A DNA stretch of 64,000 bases from an uncultured bacterium. GTDB taxonomy: Bacteria; Cyanobacteriota; Vampirovibrionia; Gastranaerophilales; Gastranaerophilaceae. The number at the start of each line of letters is the position of its first letter. Within the stretch, counting starts at the first letter, position 1. The position numbers were made by a program, and so were the translations under genes. Below the pieces are notes generated by a model. That model did no database searches, had not been told where the DNA came from, and worked only from the letters and a program-made list of their open reading frames with translations. Below, one piece after another: positions 1 to 8,718 of this stretch. Where the stretch lies: NCBI GenBank assembly GCA_949284985.1, contig CASDWY010000005.1, forward strand, positions 62,001 to 126,000, given 5' to 3'.

Positions 1-26
1 AAGTAGAGTTTAAATTTTTAGAAAAT

Positions 27-56
27 AAAAAGAGATGATAAATATCATCTCTTTTT
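27..56 (-). terminator. Terminator of tRNA-Asn, possibly bidirectional
   Basis: A perfect inverted repeat (27-40 against 43-56; the innermost pairs must open to make a loop) whose minus-strand end is a T run. It lies 7 bases beyond the 3' end of the minus-strand tRNA, so it most likely terminates that gene. A and T runs on both sides mean it could also stop plus-strand transcription entering from the left. Confidence 0.8.
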
Positions 57-63
57 AAAAAAA

Positions 64-135
64 CTCCTCGGGTGGGACTCGAACCTACAACCTATCGGTT
101 AACAGCCGATTGCTCTGCCATTGAGCTACCGAGGA
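64..135 (-). tRNA. tRNA-Asn (anticodon GTT)
   Basis: Read on the minus strand this folds as a standard tRNA. The acceptor stem TCCTCGG pairs with CCGAGGA and leaves discriminator G. The D arm is AGCTCAATGGCAGAGC, the anticodon loop is CTGTTAA with anticodon GTT (complement of 101-103), and the T loop is GTTCGAGTCCC. The gene is 72 bases and CCA is not encoded (the base after the discriminator is T). It decodes AAC and AAU. Confidence 0.97.
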
Positions 136-242
136 ACATCTACATGACTATAATAACAAAAAAAATTTTCTTGTAAAGCTTTTTTTTAAAATTTCACTTT
201 TATTTGTTTCTTACTAATTATTAAGAAATACTAACTGTACTA

Positions 243-271
243 TTGACAAATATTATACCTTTTGATATAGT
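243..271 (+). promoter_or_regulatory. Strong sigma-70 promoter for the gene at 368
   Basis: TTGACA (243-248), a 17-base spacer, then TATAGT (266-271), close to consensus. The predicted start near 278 leaves a leader of about 90 bases. TTACA (281-285) and TGTAA (296-300) could pair as a weak stem just after the first base. Bases 136-242 hold nothing I recognise. Confidence 0.8.
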
Positions 272-367
272 ATTAAAAATTTACAAAAAACCCAATGTAA
301 GTTTTCTAAAAATGTATTTCTAATGAGAGATATAGTCGATACAAGTAAGTAGTTAAGGTGACTAACT

Positions 368-895
368 ATGTCAGTCAGTGTAACAAAAATTCAACAACAA
401 AATAACTTTAATCCAACAAGATGGGCAATTGCAGGCGCTCTTGGGGGATATATAGCAAAGGATTTGCTTCCAATTACAAAAGCCGAAAAAGAACACTATC
501 AGTTTGATGAATTTGTAATTGATAGAAAACGTTCAGTGCGAGAAGCGGTTGCTGAGGAGTTGGAGGCTATAAGAAAAATTGTAGCTAACGGTACTCAAGA
601 TAAGGGCTATGATGCATATTTAAAATACGTTAGTATTGGTAAAAATAATGAAGCCAGAGAAGGTTTTATGAAGGAATTGGAAACCCTACCTGAAAATGCT
701 CAAGCTACTTTTACGCGTCTTAGAACTATGGTTGATCAAAAGGTTCGTGATGTTAAAAAAAGTCATAATTTTATTTTTGAAGCAGCAATAAAAAGGTATC
801 GTCCATTACTCAGATATGTTTTTATAGGTGCTTTATTAGCAACAGGTGCTGCTTTTGTTAAGTATGTTCTTTCTAAAATGGCGTCTCCTCAATAA
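368..895 (+). CDS. Small membrane-anchored protein of unknown function
   Basis: A 175-residue protein I do not recognise. A short Gln/Asn-rich N-terminus is followed by a weakly hydrophobic stretch (residues about 19-35, including AIAGALGGYIAKDLL). Then comes a long charged, mostly helical body (about 40-140). A clear hydrophobic segment near the C-terminus (about 148-168, YVFIGALLATGAAFVKYVL) probably anchors it in a membrane. The start ATG has AGGTG eight bases upstream. It has its own strong promoter (243-271) and probably a weak terminator (931-960), so it looks monocistronic. Translation is well supported; the role is unknown. Confidence 0.85.
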   Translation: MSVSVTKIQQQNNFNPTRWAIAGALGGYIAKDLLPITKAEKEHYQFDEFVIDRKRSVREAVAEELEAIRKIVANGTQDKGYDAYLKYVSIGKNNEAREGFMKELETLPENAQATFTRLRTMVDQKVRDVKKSHNFIFEAAIKRYRPLLRYVFIGALLATGAAFVKYVLSKMASPQ

Positions 896-930
896 TATTT
901 TTTAGCGGAACTTTGAATAAATTTGTTCGT

Positions 931-960
931 CAACCCATATATAGCCAGGTTGGCTTTTTG
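931..960 (+). terminator. Weak rho-independent terminator
   Basis: CAACC (931-935) can pair with GGTTG (948-952) and is followed by a T-rich run (955-959). An overlapping alternative stem is AGCCA/TGGCT. It lies between the gene ending at 895 and the sigma factor. The stem is short, so it may only attenuate. Confidence 0.45.
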
Positions 961-985
961 TTATATATGAGTTGGAGGATTTATC

Positions 986-1954
986 GTGGAATTTAAAACC
1001 TTGCAGCAAGACTATTTTGAGGAATTGGAAGAAAATACAAAGCTTTTGGATATGGTTGAGTTTGAAGAACGCCAAGAGGACATTGCAGACAGCCCTGTTA
1101 CTTTTAATGCGATAGCTCACAAGGACGATATTTTGCAAATTTATCTTAAGGATATTGGAAAATATAAATTATTGAAGCGAGATGACGAAGTGGAGTTAGG
1201 CAAAATAATTAGAACTGGGAAAAAGAAAGAATCTGATTATGCATTAAAAAAATTAATACAGGCGAATTTAAGATTGGTTGTTAGTATTGCCAAAAAGTAC
1301 GTTGGACATGGTATACTTTTTATGGATTTGGTTCAAGAAGGTTCTTTGGGGCTTATCAAAGCCGCAGAAAAGTATGATTATTCCAAAGGTTTTAAGTTTT
1401 CGACTTATGCAACCTGGTGGATAAAACAAGCTATAGTACGGGCTATTGCAAACAATGCCCGTACAATTAGAATCCCTGTTTATATGGCGGATAAAATAAG
1501 GCTGCTAAAGAAAACAATGGTCGAGTTGACTTTTTCTACGGGAAAAGAACCTACCGAAGAGGAGTTGGCTGTTGCGATGAATTTGCCTTTAAAAAAAATT
1601 AAAGCAATAAAAAAAGCAATGATTCCATCTCCATTAAGCCTTGATGTGCCTATTGCAGAGGATTTATGCTTAGAAGATTATATTGCAGATGATTCTTATA
1701 AAGCACCCGAACTTATTGTAGAAAAAGAAAACATGTGTGCAGATGTAATGAAGTGTTTGGAAATTCTTTCAGAACGTGAAAGAAATATATTGATTAGCCG
1801 GTTTGGATTGTGTGGGGCTAAAATAAAAACATTAGAAGAATTAGGTGTACAGTATGGCTTTTCAAAAGAGAGAATAAGACAGTTGGAAAATGGGATAATT
1901 GCTAAAATAAAAAGTTATGAAAATGTTGCACATCTTAAAGATTATTTGAATTAG
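986..1954 (+). CDS. Sigma-70 family RNA polymerase sigma factor (primary-like, group 1/2)
   Basis: A 322-residue promoter-specificity factor. Region 1.2 is visible at about 49-70 ([15 protein letters not shown]). Region 2, for -10 recognition and core binding, follows ([48 protein letters not shown]). Region 3 is followed by a region 4 helix-turn-helix ([25 protein letters not shown]). There is no long acidic region 1.1. The C-terminus (HLKDYLN) resembles primary factors, but the diverged region 4 and the length would also suit a group 2 alternative factor. It is not a FliA-type factor. The GTG start is chosen because GGAGG lies seven bases upstream (974-978). Confidence 0.93.
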   Translation: MEFKTLQQDYFEELEENTKLLDMVEFEERQEDIADSPVTFNAIAHKDDILQIYLKDIGKYKLLKRDDEVELGKIIRTGKKKESDYALKKLIQANLRLVVSIAKKYVGHGILFMDLVQEGSLGLIKAAEKYDYSKGFKFSTYATWWIKQAIVRAIANNARTIRIPVYMADKIRLLKKTMVELTFSTGKEPTEEELAVAMNLPLKKIKAIKKAMIPSPLSLDVPIAEDLCLEDYIADDSYKAPELIVEKENMCADVMKCLEILSERERNILISRFGLCGAKIKTLEELGVQYGFSKERIRQLENGIIAKIKSYENVAHLKDYLN

Positions 1955-2014
1955 GGTTGAAAAAAAAACAATTTATTGTTATTATAATGATAGGTAACAT
2001 TGTGCGAGGTTAGG

Positions 2015-2335
2015 ATGAGCAAAGATTATTTGAAATTGGACAATGGTGACAAAAATCTGGAAGTTGGAATTAATTTCGGATACGTTGATCGTGTTGCGGG
2101 AGTATTTGACTTCAAGCGAAGCTTGCCGCAGAATGTTACTGGATACAGATTATCTTTGGATATTGAACATATAAAAAAAGAAGACTTTAGTCTTTTAGAA
2201 AAGTTTCTTCATTCTGAAAACAAGTTAATAGATGCTATTATTTCACTGGATGGGATTATTTCTAAAGGGAAAGCAAAACTTGCAGCGATGTTTTCTTTTG
2301 ATGGAATATCTTATGATTTGGAATTGATTAATTAA
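2015..2335 (+). CDS. Small conserved-looking protein of unknown function
   Basis: A 106-residue soluble protein with no signal peptide or membrane segment and no motif I can name. Alternating hydrophobic and charged stretches suggest a compact alpha/beta fold. The start ATG at 2015 is preferred over an upstream in-frame TTG at 2000 because GAGG (2006-2009) sits five bases before it. A TATAAT box (1983-1988) precedes it but with no -35 at proper spacing, so it may be cotranscribed with the sigma factor. It is followed by a strong terminator (2371-2400). It could be a regulator partner of the sigma factor, but nothing in the sequence shows that. Confidence 0.75.
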   Translation: MSKDYLKLDNGDKNLEVGINFGYVDRVAGVFDFKRSLPQNVTGYRLSLDIEHIKKEDFSLLEKFLHSENKLIDAIISLDGIISKGKAKLAAMFSFDGISYDLELIN

Positions 2336-2370
2336 ACCACCTACATGAGTTGGTATTTATTAAATAACCC

Positions 2371-2400
2371 GCGCAGGATATAACAGCCTGCGCTTTATTT
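2371..2400 (+). terminator. Rho-independent terminator
   Basis: GCGCAGG (2371-2377) pairs perfectly with CCTGCGC (2387-2393) and is followed by TTTATTTTATTT. This GC-rich stem closes the sigma factor / small protein unit. Confidence 0.9.
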
Positions 2401-2417
2401 TATTTATTTCTTGTTTC

Positions 2418-2446
2418 TTAACAAAACTTAGGAGCATGGCTATAAT
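2418..2446 (+). promoter_or_regulatory. Promoter of the gatC-pyrG-gltD-glyA run
   Basis: TTAACA (2418-2423), a 17-base spacer and a consensus TATAAT (2441-2446). The predicted transcript starts near 2453, about 40 bases before the gatC start. I see no equally good promoter before aroH ends at 10023, so this may drive the whole housekeeping run. Confidence 0.8.
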
Positions 2447-2492
2447 TGGTATACTCATGGTAAAATTTTTTTAGAAGTGAGGATATTGTATA

Positions 2493-2774
2493 ATGATTGA
2501 AATTAAAGATGTTGAACACGTTGCAAAGTTGGCGAGGCTTGAGCTTACAGAAGAAGAAAAAAGGAAGTTTGCGAACCAACTTAGCAGTATTTTAGAATAT
2601 GTTGAGGAGATGAATGAGGTTGATACAGAAGGTGTTGAGCCGATGTCACATGCCATTCATTTTGTTAATGTAATGAGAGAAGATGAAGTAAAATACGAAC
2701 AAACAAAAGAAGAACTTATGAAAAATGCGCCGTTTGAGGAAGATGGATTTTTTAGAGTTCCTAAAATTAGTTAA
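2493..2774 (+). CDS. gatC: Asp-tRNA(Asn)/Glu-tRNA(Gln) amidotransferase subunit C
   Basis: A 93-residue protein matching GatC in length and pattern. It begins with an N-terminal helix (VEHVAKLARLELTEEE) and has the central FANQLSSILEYVEEMNEVDT and PMSHAIHF segments. The C-terminus ends FFRVPKI, the conserved tail. GatC stabilises the GatA/GatB complex that converts Glu-tRNA(Gln) to Gln-tRNA(Gln), and Asp-tRNA(Asn) where needed. gatA and gatB are not in this window. GAGG lies upstream of the ATG. It is the first gene of the run. Confidence 0.95.
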   Translation: MIEIKDVEHVAKLARLELTEEEKRKFANQLSSILEYVEEMNEVDTEGVEPMSHAIHFVNVMREDEVKYEQTKEELMKNAPFEEDGFFRVPKIS

Positions 2775-2807
2775 AAAGAATTAGTTCAGTTATTGAATTG
2801 GGGAAAG

Positions 2808-4415
2808 ATGACAAAGTATATTTTTGTAACAGGTGGAGTAGTATCATCCTTGGGGAAGGGAATAGTTGCTGCCTCTTTGGGTAAATTATTGACGGCTCGG
2901 GGATACTCTGTTGTTATACAAAAATTTGATCCATACATAAATGTTGATCCCGGAACAATGAGTCCTTTTCAGCATGGAGAAGTCTTTGTTACGGAAGATG
3001 GAGCAGAAACAGATTTAGATTTAGGTCATTATGAACGTTTTACAAATACAAATTTAGGAAGAATTAATAATGTTACTTCCGGCAGTGTTTACCAAACAGT
3101 GATAAAAAAAGAGCGCCGAGGTGATTATCTGGGAGCAACGGTTCAAACTATACCTCATATTACAAATGAAATTAAATCACGGCTAAAAAAGGCGACAGCT
3201 CAATTTAAACCGGATTTTTTGATTGCAGAAATAGGTGGTACAATAGGAGATATAGAGAGTTTACCGTTTATAGAATCTATAAGACAGTTTAGGTCTGAAG
3301 CCGGGTTTGGAAATACTATTTCTATTCATGTAACTTTGATTCCTTATCTTGCAGCAGCAGGTGAAATGAAAACAAAACCATCTCAGCACAGTGTTACTAC
3401 ATTGAGGAGTTATGGTATTCAACCGGAAATACTCGTTTGTAGAACATCTCGTCCAATTCCTAAAAAAGAAATAGAAAAATTGGCACTTTTTTGTTCTGTT
3501 CCAAAAGAAGCAGTAATAGAATGTAAGGATTTAAAAAGCATATATGAGGTTCCGTTGGCTTTAGAGGCTCAAAATCTTGCAGGGGTAGTGTTGGCTCGTT
3601 TACAAATGAAAGATAAAAAGCCAAAGTTAGAATCTTGGAAGGAGCTTGTTGAAAAAATAAAGAATCCTAAAAAGACATTTAATGTCGTAATTGCAGGAAA
3701 GTATACAAAGCTTAGTGATGCTTATATTTCAGTAGTTGAGTCACTTAAGCATGCAGGCTATGCGTATGATGCTCAAATTAATATTAAATGGGTTTCAGCA
3801 GATGATTGTATTGATTTATCAAAGGCAAAAGAAGCGATGAGCGGTGCAGATGCGCTTGTTGTTCCTGGTGGATTTGGAGTGCGAGGTATTGAAGGTAAGT
3901 TGAATGTAATAAAAATAGCCAGAGAACAAAATATTCCTTTTCTTGGTTTGTGTTTGGGAATGCAGTGTGCAGTAATCGAATATGCCAGAAATGTTGTCGG
4001 GTGGAAAGATGCAAATTCTACGGAGTTTGAGGAAGGAACAGCTTATCCGGTAATAGATTTAATGTTAGAACAAAAAAACGTAGAAGGTTATGGTGGAACA
4101 ATGCGTCTTGGCAAATATGAATGCCATTTGAAAAAAGGGACAAAAGTTCATAAAGCATATGGAAAAGATGTTATTTTTGAACGTCATAGACATAGGTATG
4201 AAGTGAATCATGAATTGCGAGAGCAGATTGCTGCTGCAGGATTAGTTTTTTCAGGCATGTCGCCGGATGGAATGTTGGCAGAAATAGTAGAGCTTCCGGA
4301 AAATGATTGGTTTGTAGCTTGTCAGTTTCATCCGGAATTTAAGTCGCGACCGGAAAATCCCCATCCGTTATTTAAAGGGTTAATTTCGGCAGTAAATAAT
4401 CAAAAATTAAAATAG
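2808..4415 (+). CDS. pyrG: CTP synthase
   Basis: Makes CTP from UTP using ATP and glutamine. The 535-residue length fits the family. The N-terminal synthetase domain starts KYIFVTGGVVSSLGKGI (P-loop) and contains the Mg-binding DPYINVDPGTMSPFQHGEVF region. The C-terminal class I glutamine amidotransferase domain has the nucleophile in LGLCLGMQ and the His/Glu pair in FHPEFKSRP. The ATG at 2808 is chosen because it gives the family's usual N-terminus and follows GGGGAAAG; an upstream in-frame TTG at 2793 would add five atypical residues. It lies 33 bases after gatC. Confidence 0.98.
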   Translation: MTKYIFVTGGVVSSLGKGIVAASLGKLLTARGYSVVIQKFDPYINVDPGTMSPFQHGEVFVTEDGAETDLDLGHYERFTNTNLGRINNVTSGSVYQTVIKKERRGDYLGATVQTIPHITNEIKSRLKKATAQFKPDFLIAEIGGTIGDIESLPFIESIRQFRSEAGFGNTISIHVTLIPYLAAAGEMKTKPSQHSVTTLRSYGIQPEILVCRTSRPIPKKEIEKLALFCSVPKEAVIECKDLKSIYEVPLALEAQNLAGVVLARLQMKDKKPKLESWKELVEKIKNPKKTFNVVIAGKYTKLSDAYISVVESLKHAGYAYDAQINIKWVSADDCIDLSKAKEAMSGADALVVPGGFGVRGIEGKLNVIKIAREQNIPFLGLCLGMQCAVIEYARNVVGWKDANSTEFEEGTAYPVIDLMLEQKNVEGYGGTMRLGKYECHLKKGTKVHKAYGKDVIFERHRHRYEVNHELREQIAAAGLVFSGMSPDGMLAEIVELPENDWFVACQFHPEFKSRPENPHPLFKGLISAVNNQKLK

Positions 4416-4442
4416 CATAGAAGAATAAAAAGAGGTAATAAA

Positions 4443-5819
4443 ATGGAAAAAATATCTAGACAACGTCCAAAAGAGCAAGATAAAATTGCTCGTCGTTCGA
4501 ATTTTAATGCAGTAGAGGAGAATTTAACCGCAGAACAAGTTAAGCTTGAAGCATCAAGATGTTTGACTTGTAAAAATGCTCGTTGCGTGCAAGGGTGTCC
4601 TGTAAATATAAATATTCCCGAGTTTATTAAAGCTTTGAAAGAAGATGACTTAGAAAAAGCAGGGGATGTTATTAGAGAAACTAGTCTTTTACCATCGGTG
4701 TGCGGTCGTGTTTGTCCGCAAGAAAGACAATGTGAAGGAAAATGCGTTCTTGGTATTAAAGGGGAACCTGTTGCTATTGGTGCATTAGAAAGATATGTTG
4801 GTGATAATACAGCAATGAAAATCGGTGAAATAAAACCATCAGGTAAAAAAGTTGCTATTGTAGGTTCAGGATGTGCAGGAATTACTGCCGCTGCAGATTT
4901 AAGGAAAGCTGGTCATGAAGTTGTTGTTTTTGAGGCATTACATAAGCTTGGTGGTGTATTGAGATATGGTATTCCTCCTTTTAGACTTCCAAGAACAGTA
5001 TTGGATCGTGAAATTGATACTCTTAAAAAAATTGGAGTTAAATTTGAAACTAACGTAATTGTAGGTAAATCTATTACGATAAAACAATTAAAAGAAGATG
5101 GATTTGATGCAATTTTTATATGTTCAGGAGCCGGTTTGCCTAAAATGATGGGCGTACCTGGAGAAAATTTAAATGGAGTTTATTCGGCAAATGAATTTTT
5201 AACAAGAGTAAATTTAATGGGAGCAAATAAAGCAGAAAATCCAACTCCTTTACGTGTCGGAAAGAAAGTTGCAATTATAGGCGGAGGAAATGTGGCAATG
5301 GATGCAGCAAGAACAGCTGTACGTGTTGGGTTTGAAGATGTTTCTATTTTGTATCGCCGGACAGAAGCAGAACTTCCTGCGCGTTTAGAAGAGATTAGAC
5401 ATGCTAAAGAAGAAGGAGTTGTGTTTAAGTTTTTGCATGCACCTGCAGAAATATATGGTGAAGATGGATACGTTAAGGGCATGCGTTTTGATTTGATGGA
5501 ATTAGGTGAACCGGATGAGTCAGGAAGAAGACGTCCGGTTGCTACAGGAGAAAGTGTTGATATGGATTTTGACACAGTTATTGTTGCACTAGGAACTGGT
5601 CCAAATCCGATTATACAAAAATCAGCAGAGAATGAAGGCTTAAAAATAGAAACCGATAAAAAAGGGTACATTGTTGTGGAAGAAACAACTCGTGAAACTT
5701 CATTAGAAAATGTGTATGCCGGAGGAGACGTTGCACCGGTAGGGGCTTCAAATGCCATTAATGCAATGGGGGCAGGTAAAAAAGCTGCGGCAGCGATAAA
5801 TGAACTTTTAGCAAAGTAG
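4443..5819 (+). CDS. gltD: Glutamate synthase small chain-type NADPH oxidoreductase
   Basis: A 458-residue flavoprotein of the GltD family, which passes electrons from NADPH through FAD and Fe-S clusters to a partner. The N-terminal Cys clusters are visible (CLTCKNARCVQGCP at about 37-50 and CGRVCPQERQCEGKC at about 83-97). They are followed by the FAD-binding VAIVGSGCAGITAA, the NADPH-binding VAIIGGGNVAMDAA and the C-terminal GGDVAPVGASNAINA. In classic GOGAT the partner is GltB, which is absent here. It could equally be the NfnB/SudA-like subunit of another complex. Spacing of 21-28 bases to pyrG and glyA indicates cotranscription. Confidence 0.9.
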   Translation: MEKISRQRPKEQDKIARRSNFNAVEENLTAEQVKLEASRCLTCKNARCVQGCPVNINIPEFIKALKEDDLEKAGDVIRETSLLPSVCGRVCPQERQCEGKCVLGIKGEPVAIGALERYVGDNTAMKIGEIKPSGKKVAIVGSGCAGITAAADLRKAGHEVVVFEALHKLGGVLRYGIPPFRLPRTVLDREIDTLKKIGVKFETNVIVGKSITIKQLKEDGFDAIFICSGAGLPKMMGVPGENLNGVYSANEFLTRVNLMGANKAENPTPLRVGKKVAIIGGGNVAMDAARTAVRVGFEDVSILYRRTEAELPARLEEIRHAKEEGVVFKFLHAPAEIYGEDGYVKGMRFDLMELGEPDESGRRRPVATGESVDMDFDTVIVALGTGPNPIIQKSAENEGLKIETDKKGYIVVEETTRETSLENVYAGGDVAPVGASNAINAMGAGKKAAAAINELLAK

Positions 5820-5839
5820 AAACAAGAAAGAGGTACTAA

Positions 5840-7075
5840 GTGGAACTCGAAATTATAAGGAATACAGATCCGGAAATAGCAGAACTTGTTGAAAAAGAGC
5901 TTAAGCGTCAAAGAAACACACTTGAGCTTATAGCAAGTGAAAATTTTACTTCAAAGGCTGTTATGGCGGCATGTGGAACAGTTTTAACAAACAAATATGC
6001 AGAAGGGAAACCATATAAAAGATTTTATAATGGCTGTGAAAACGTAGATAAAATCGAAGAATTAGCGCAGAAACGCTGCTGTGAGCTTTTTGGTGTTGAG
6101 CATGCTAATGTCCAGCCGCATTCTGGTGCACAGGCGAATATGGCTGTATTTATGTATGCACTTAAGCCTGGTGATACGGTTTTGGGCATGGATCTTTCTA
6201 ATGGAGGTCATCTTAGTCATGGTTCGCCGGTCAATTTTTCCGGAATTTATTTTAATATTATAAGCTATGGTGTTAATTCAGATGGTGAAATTGATTATGC
6301 TGAAGTAGAAAAATTAGCGCTAGAGCACAAGCCTAAAATGATTATATGTGGTGCATCTAACTATTCAAAAATTATAAATTTTAAACGTTTTAAAGAAATT
6401 GCAGATAAGGTAGGGGCATATTTAATGGCAGATATAGCGCATATAGCAGCGCTTGTAGCAGCCGGCGAGCATCCGTCTCCGGCACCATATGCAGACTTTG
6501 TAACAACTACAACGCATAAAACATTGCGTGGGCCAAGAGGCGGAATTGTTATGTGTAAACAAGAGCATGCTTTGGGGATTGATAAAGCTGTATTTCCTGG
6601 AATTCAGGGTGGACCTTTGGAACATATTATTGCGGCAAAAGCTATAGCTTTTAAAGAAGCTCTTGAGCCCTCATTTAAATCTTATGCAAAGCAAATTATT
6701 AGGAATGCTAAGGCTTTGGCAGCTTCGTTGATAAAAAATGATATGGACATCATAGGCGGTGGTACAGAAAATCATTTGATGACATTGGATTTGAGAAGAT
6801 ATAATAAAACAGGTAAGGATATTGCTAATGTTTTAGAAATGGTTGGTATTACGGCAAATAAAAATACAGTACCTAATGACCCACAAAGTCCTTTTGTTAC
6901 AAGTGGTATACGTCTTGGAGTTCCGGCTCTTACAACAAGAGGACTTCAAGAAAAAGATATGGAGGAAGTTGGGGAAATTATAGCTCTAGCTGTTAAAAAT
7001 TCTGATGATTCTGCATATTTGCAGGAATTAAAGAAACGTTCTCAAAAACTTTGTGATAAATATCCGTTATATTAA
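5840..7075 (+). CDS. glyA: Serine hydroxymethyltransferase
   Basis: PLP enzyme interconverting serine and glycine with one-carbon transfer to tetrahydrofolate. The 411-residue length is normal. Visible are [14 protein letters not shown] at the N-terminus, [29 protein letters not shown], and the PLP lysine in [14 protein letters not shown]. The GTG start follows AGAGG, and the stop of gltD is 20 bases upstream. Its place before def-fmt puts it next to another formyl-folate user, but that is ordinary clustering. Confidence 0.98.
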   Translation: MELEIIRNTDPEIAELVEKELKRQRNTLELIASENFTSKAVMAACGTVLTNKYAEGKPYKRFYNGCENVDKIEELAQKRCCELFGVEHANVQPHSGAQANMAVFMYALKPGDTVLGMDLSNGGHLSHGSPVNFSGIYFNIISYGVNSDGEIDYAEVEKLALEHKPKMIICGASNYSKIINFKRFKEIADKVGAYLMADIAHIAALVAAGEHPSPAPYADFVTTTTHKTLRGPRGGIVMCKQEHALGIDKAVFPGIQGGPLEHIIAAKAIAFKEALEPSFKSYAKQIIRNAKALAASLIKNDMDIIGGGTENHLMTLDLRRYNKTGKDIANVLEMVGITANKNTVPNDPQSPFVTSGIRLGVPALTTRGLQEKDMEEVGEIIALAVKNSDDSAYLQELKKRSQKLCDKYPLY

Positions 7076-7095
7076 AGAGGCAAAAATAAACAAAA

Positions 7096-8133
7096 ATGAC
7101 ACTTTTACAATTATCAGATGCACATATAGTAGGGACAATTATTTCTTACCTTTTAGGTGTATTTATAGTACCTTTAGTTATTGCTTTTTCAAAGAAAAAA
7201 GGATTGGTAGATAAGCCAGGGGAACGAAAAATACATGATCATCCAGTTTCAAGACTGGGGGGCGTTGCTATTTGGATAAGTACAATGACTACATTTTTAT
7301 TGTTGATAGTTTTGAGTTTTTATCCTAAAGGTTCTTTGTTGTCTGGTATATTGCTTGGTGGCTCATTGATGTTCTTTTTAGGGCTTATAGATGATGTTTA
7401 TTGTCTTAATGCAAAGTTTAAGCTTCTTATTCAAGTATCCATTGCTACAATAGTTTTTCTTTTAGGAATTAGAATTGATACAATTTACAACCCGTTTGGG
7501 AATTTAATTCAATTAAACTTGATAATTTCATATATTTTAACAATATTATGGATTGTGGGGATAAGTAATGCAGTTAATTTTATTGATGGTATAGATGGGC
7601 TTGCAGGTTCGATTATAACAATAAGCTCAGTTACATTAGGAGTTATATCTGTATCTTTGGCACCGGCAAATGTATCTTCATTGATAGCATTTATTTTGGC
7701 AGGTTCAATGTTAGCATTTTTAACATATAACTTTAATCCGGCAAAAATCTTTATGGGCGATTCAGGAGCGTTGTTTGGTGGTTTTATGCTTGCTGTTTTG
7801 TCTATAACCGGAGTTATGTATATGGATACAATTGCAATGTATGTGCCGATTTTAATTTTATCTGTACCTATTATGGATATTACTTTTTCCAGTTTGCGCC
7901 GTATTGCAAAAGGAAATTCACCTTTTGTAGCTGATAGTGAGCATATCCACCATAAACTTTTACATGTCGGTTTTTCACAAAATAAAACTGTTTTAGTGCT
8001 TGCTCTAGTTGCAATTGTGTCAGGTGCTGTTGCATCTATTGTAATTAACACTTCTTTGTTAAAATATTTCTTGTATGCGGTTGCTGTATCTGTTATATTG
8101 TTGTTGTTAAGTTTTTTTGCAAAACAAAAGTAG
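7096..8133 (+). CDS. WecA/TagO-type polyprenyl-phosphate sugar-1-phosphate transferase
   Basis: A 345-residue multi-pass inner-membrane protein of the MraY/WecA superfamily, transferring a sugar-1-phosphate (typically GlcNAc-1-P) from a UDP-sugar to undecaprenyl phosphate to start a surface glycan. About ten or eleven hydrophobic segments are visible. Family signatures are RLGGVAIW, the Mg-binding LIDDVYCL, NFIDGIDGLAGS, KIFMGDSGALFGGF and the C-terminal HIHHKLLHVG. The HIHH motif points to WecA/TagO rather than MraY. The nearest AGAGG is about 15 bases before the ATG, which is unusually far. No glycan-assembly genes adjoin it, so the polymer it serves cannot be told from here. Confidence 0.93.
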   Translation: MTLLQLSDAHIVGTIISYLLGVFIVPLVIAFSKKKGLVDKPGERKIHDHPVSRLGGVAIWISTMTTFLLLIVLSFYPKGSLLSGILLGGSLMFFLGLIDDVYCLNAKFKLLIQVSIATIVFLLGIRIDTIYNPFGNLIQLNLIISYILTILWIVGISNAVNFIDGIDGLAGSIITISSVTLGVISVSLAPANVSSLIAFILAGSMLAFLTYNFNPAKIFMGDSGALFGGFMLAVLSITGVMYMDTIAMYVPILILSVPIMDITFSSLRRIAKGNSPFVADSEHIHHKLLHVGFSQNKTVLVLALVAIVSGAVASIVINTSLLKYFLYAVAVSVILLLLSFFAKQK

Positions 8134-8145
8134 TAGGATAAAATT

Positions 8146-8718
8146 ATGGCAGTAAAAAAGATATTAACATATGGTGATGAGACGCTTAGACAACCTTCTA
8201 AAGAAGTACATAAAGTTTCTAAAAAGGTTTTAGATTTAATTCATGATTTATTGGATACAATGTATGCAAAAAATGGGGTAGGACTTGCAGCTCCGCAGAT
8301 AGGTGTTCATTTGAGAGTGTTTGTTATAGATGTTTCAACAAATGATGAACCTCTTAATCCTATGGTTTTTATTAATCCTAAAATAATAAAAAAAGAAGGA
8401 GCCGTAGTAAGTCATGAGGGTTGCTTAAGTTTTCCGGAAGCATATACCGATGTTCGTCGATACAGAGATGTTATGGTTAAAGCCATTGATCGTAAAGGAA
8501 GGGCATTTGTTCTGGAGGCTAAAGACGGAAGTCTTTTGGCAAGAGCTATTCAGCATGAGTTTGATCATCTTGATGGAGTGTTATTTATTGACCATGTAAG
8601 AAATAGGTTTGAAGCTGATAAAATTCTTCAAGAAAATAATTTGCCACCAGTTGATGAATCGAGGTTAATTGAAGAATCAGAACTTGAAGAATTGATAAAA
8701 GAGGACACTCAAGAGTGA
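8146..8718 (+). CDS. def: Peptide deformylase
   Basis: Removes the formyl group from nascent N-terminal Met. The 190-residue protein has all three metal-site motifs: GVGLAAPQIG near the N-terminus, EGCLSFPE with the metal-binding Cys, and QHEFDHLDG with the two His and the catalytic Glu. An acidic C-terminal tail extends past the catalytic domain. AGGA precedes the ATG by seven bases. It overlaps fmt by four bases, so the two opposing activities on formyl-Met are translationally coupled. Confidence 0.98.
   Translation: MAVKKILTYGDETLRQPSKEVHKVSKKVLDLIHDLLDTMYAKNGVGLAAPQIGVHLRVFVIDVSTNDEPLNPMVFINPKIIKKEGAVVSHEGCLSFPEAYTDVRRYRDVMVKAIDRKGRAFVLEAKDGSLLARAIQHEFDHLDGVLFIDHVRNRFEADKILQENNLPPVDESRLIEESELEELIKEDTQE

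Noticed and set aside
1957-1988. TTGAAA plus TATAAT as a promoter for the 2015 gene
   Set aside because: The spacing is 20 bases, too long for a normal sigma-70 promoter; only the -10 is good.
5180-5911. Long antisense ORF of 243 codons across gltD and glyA
   Set aside because: It lies opposite two clear enzymes; composition reflects the complementary strand of their codons.
7509-8051. Antisense ORF of 180 codons opposite the WecA-type gene
   Set aside because: It mirrors a membrane protein gene with conserved motifs and has no start context.
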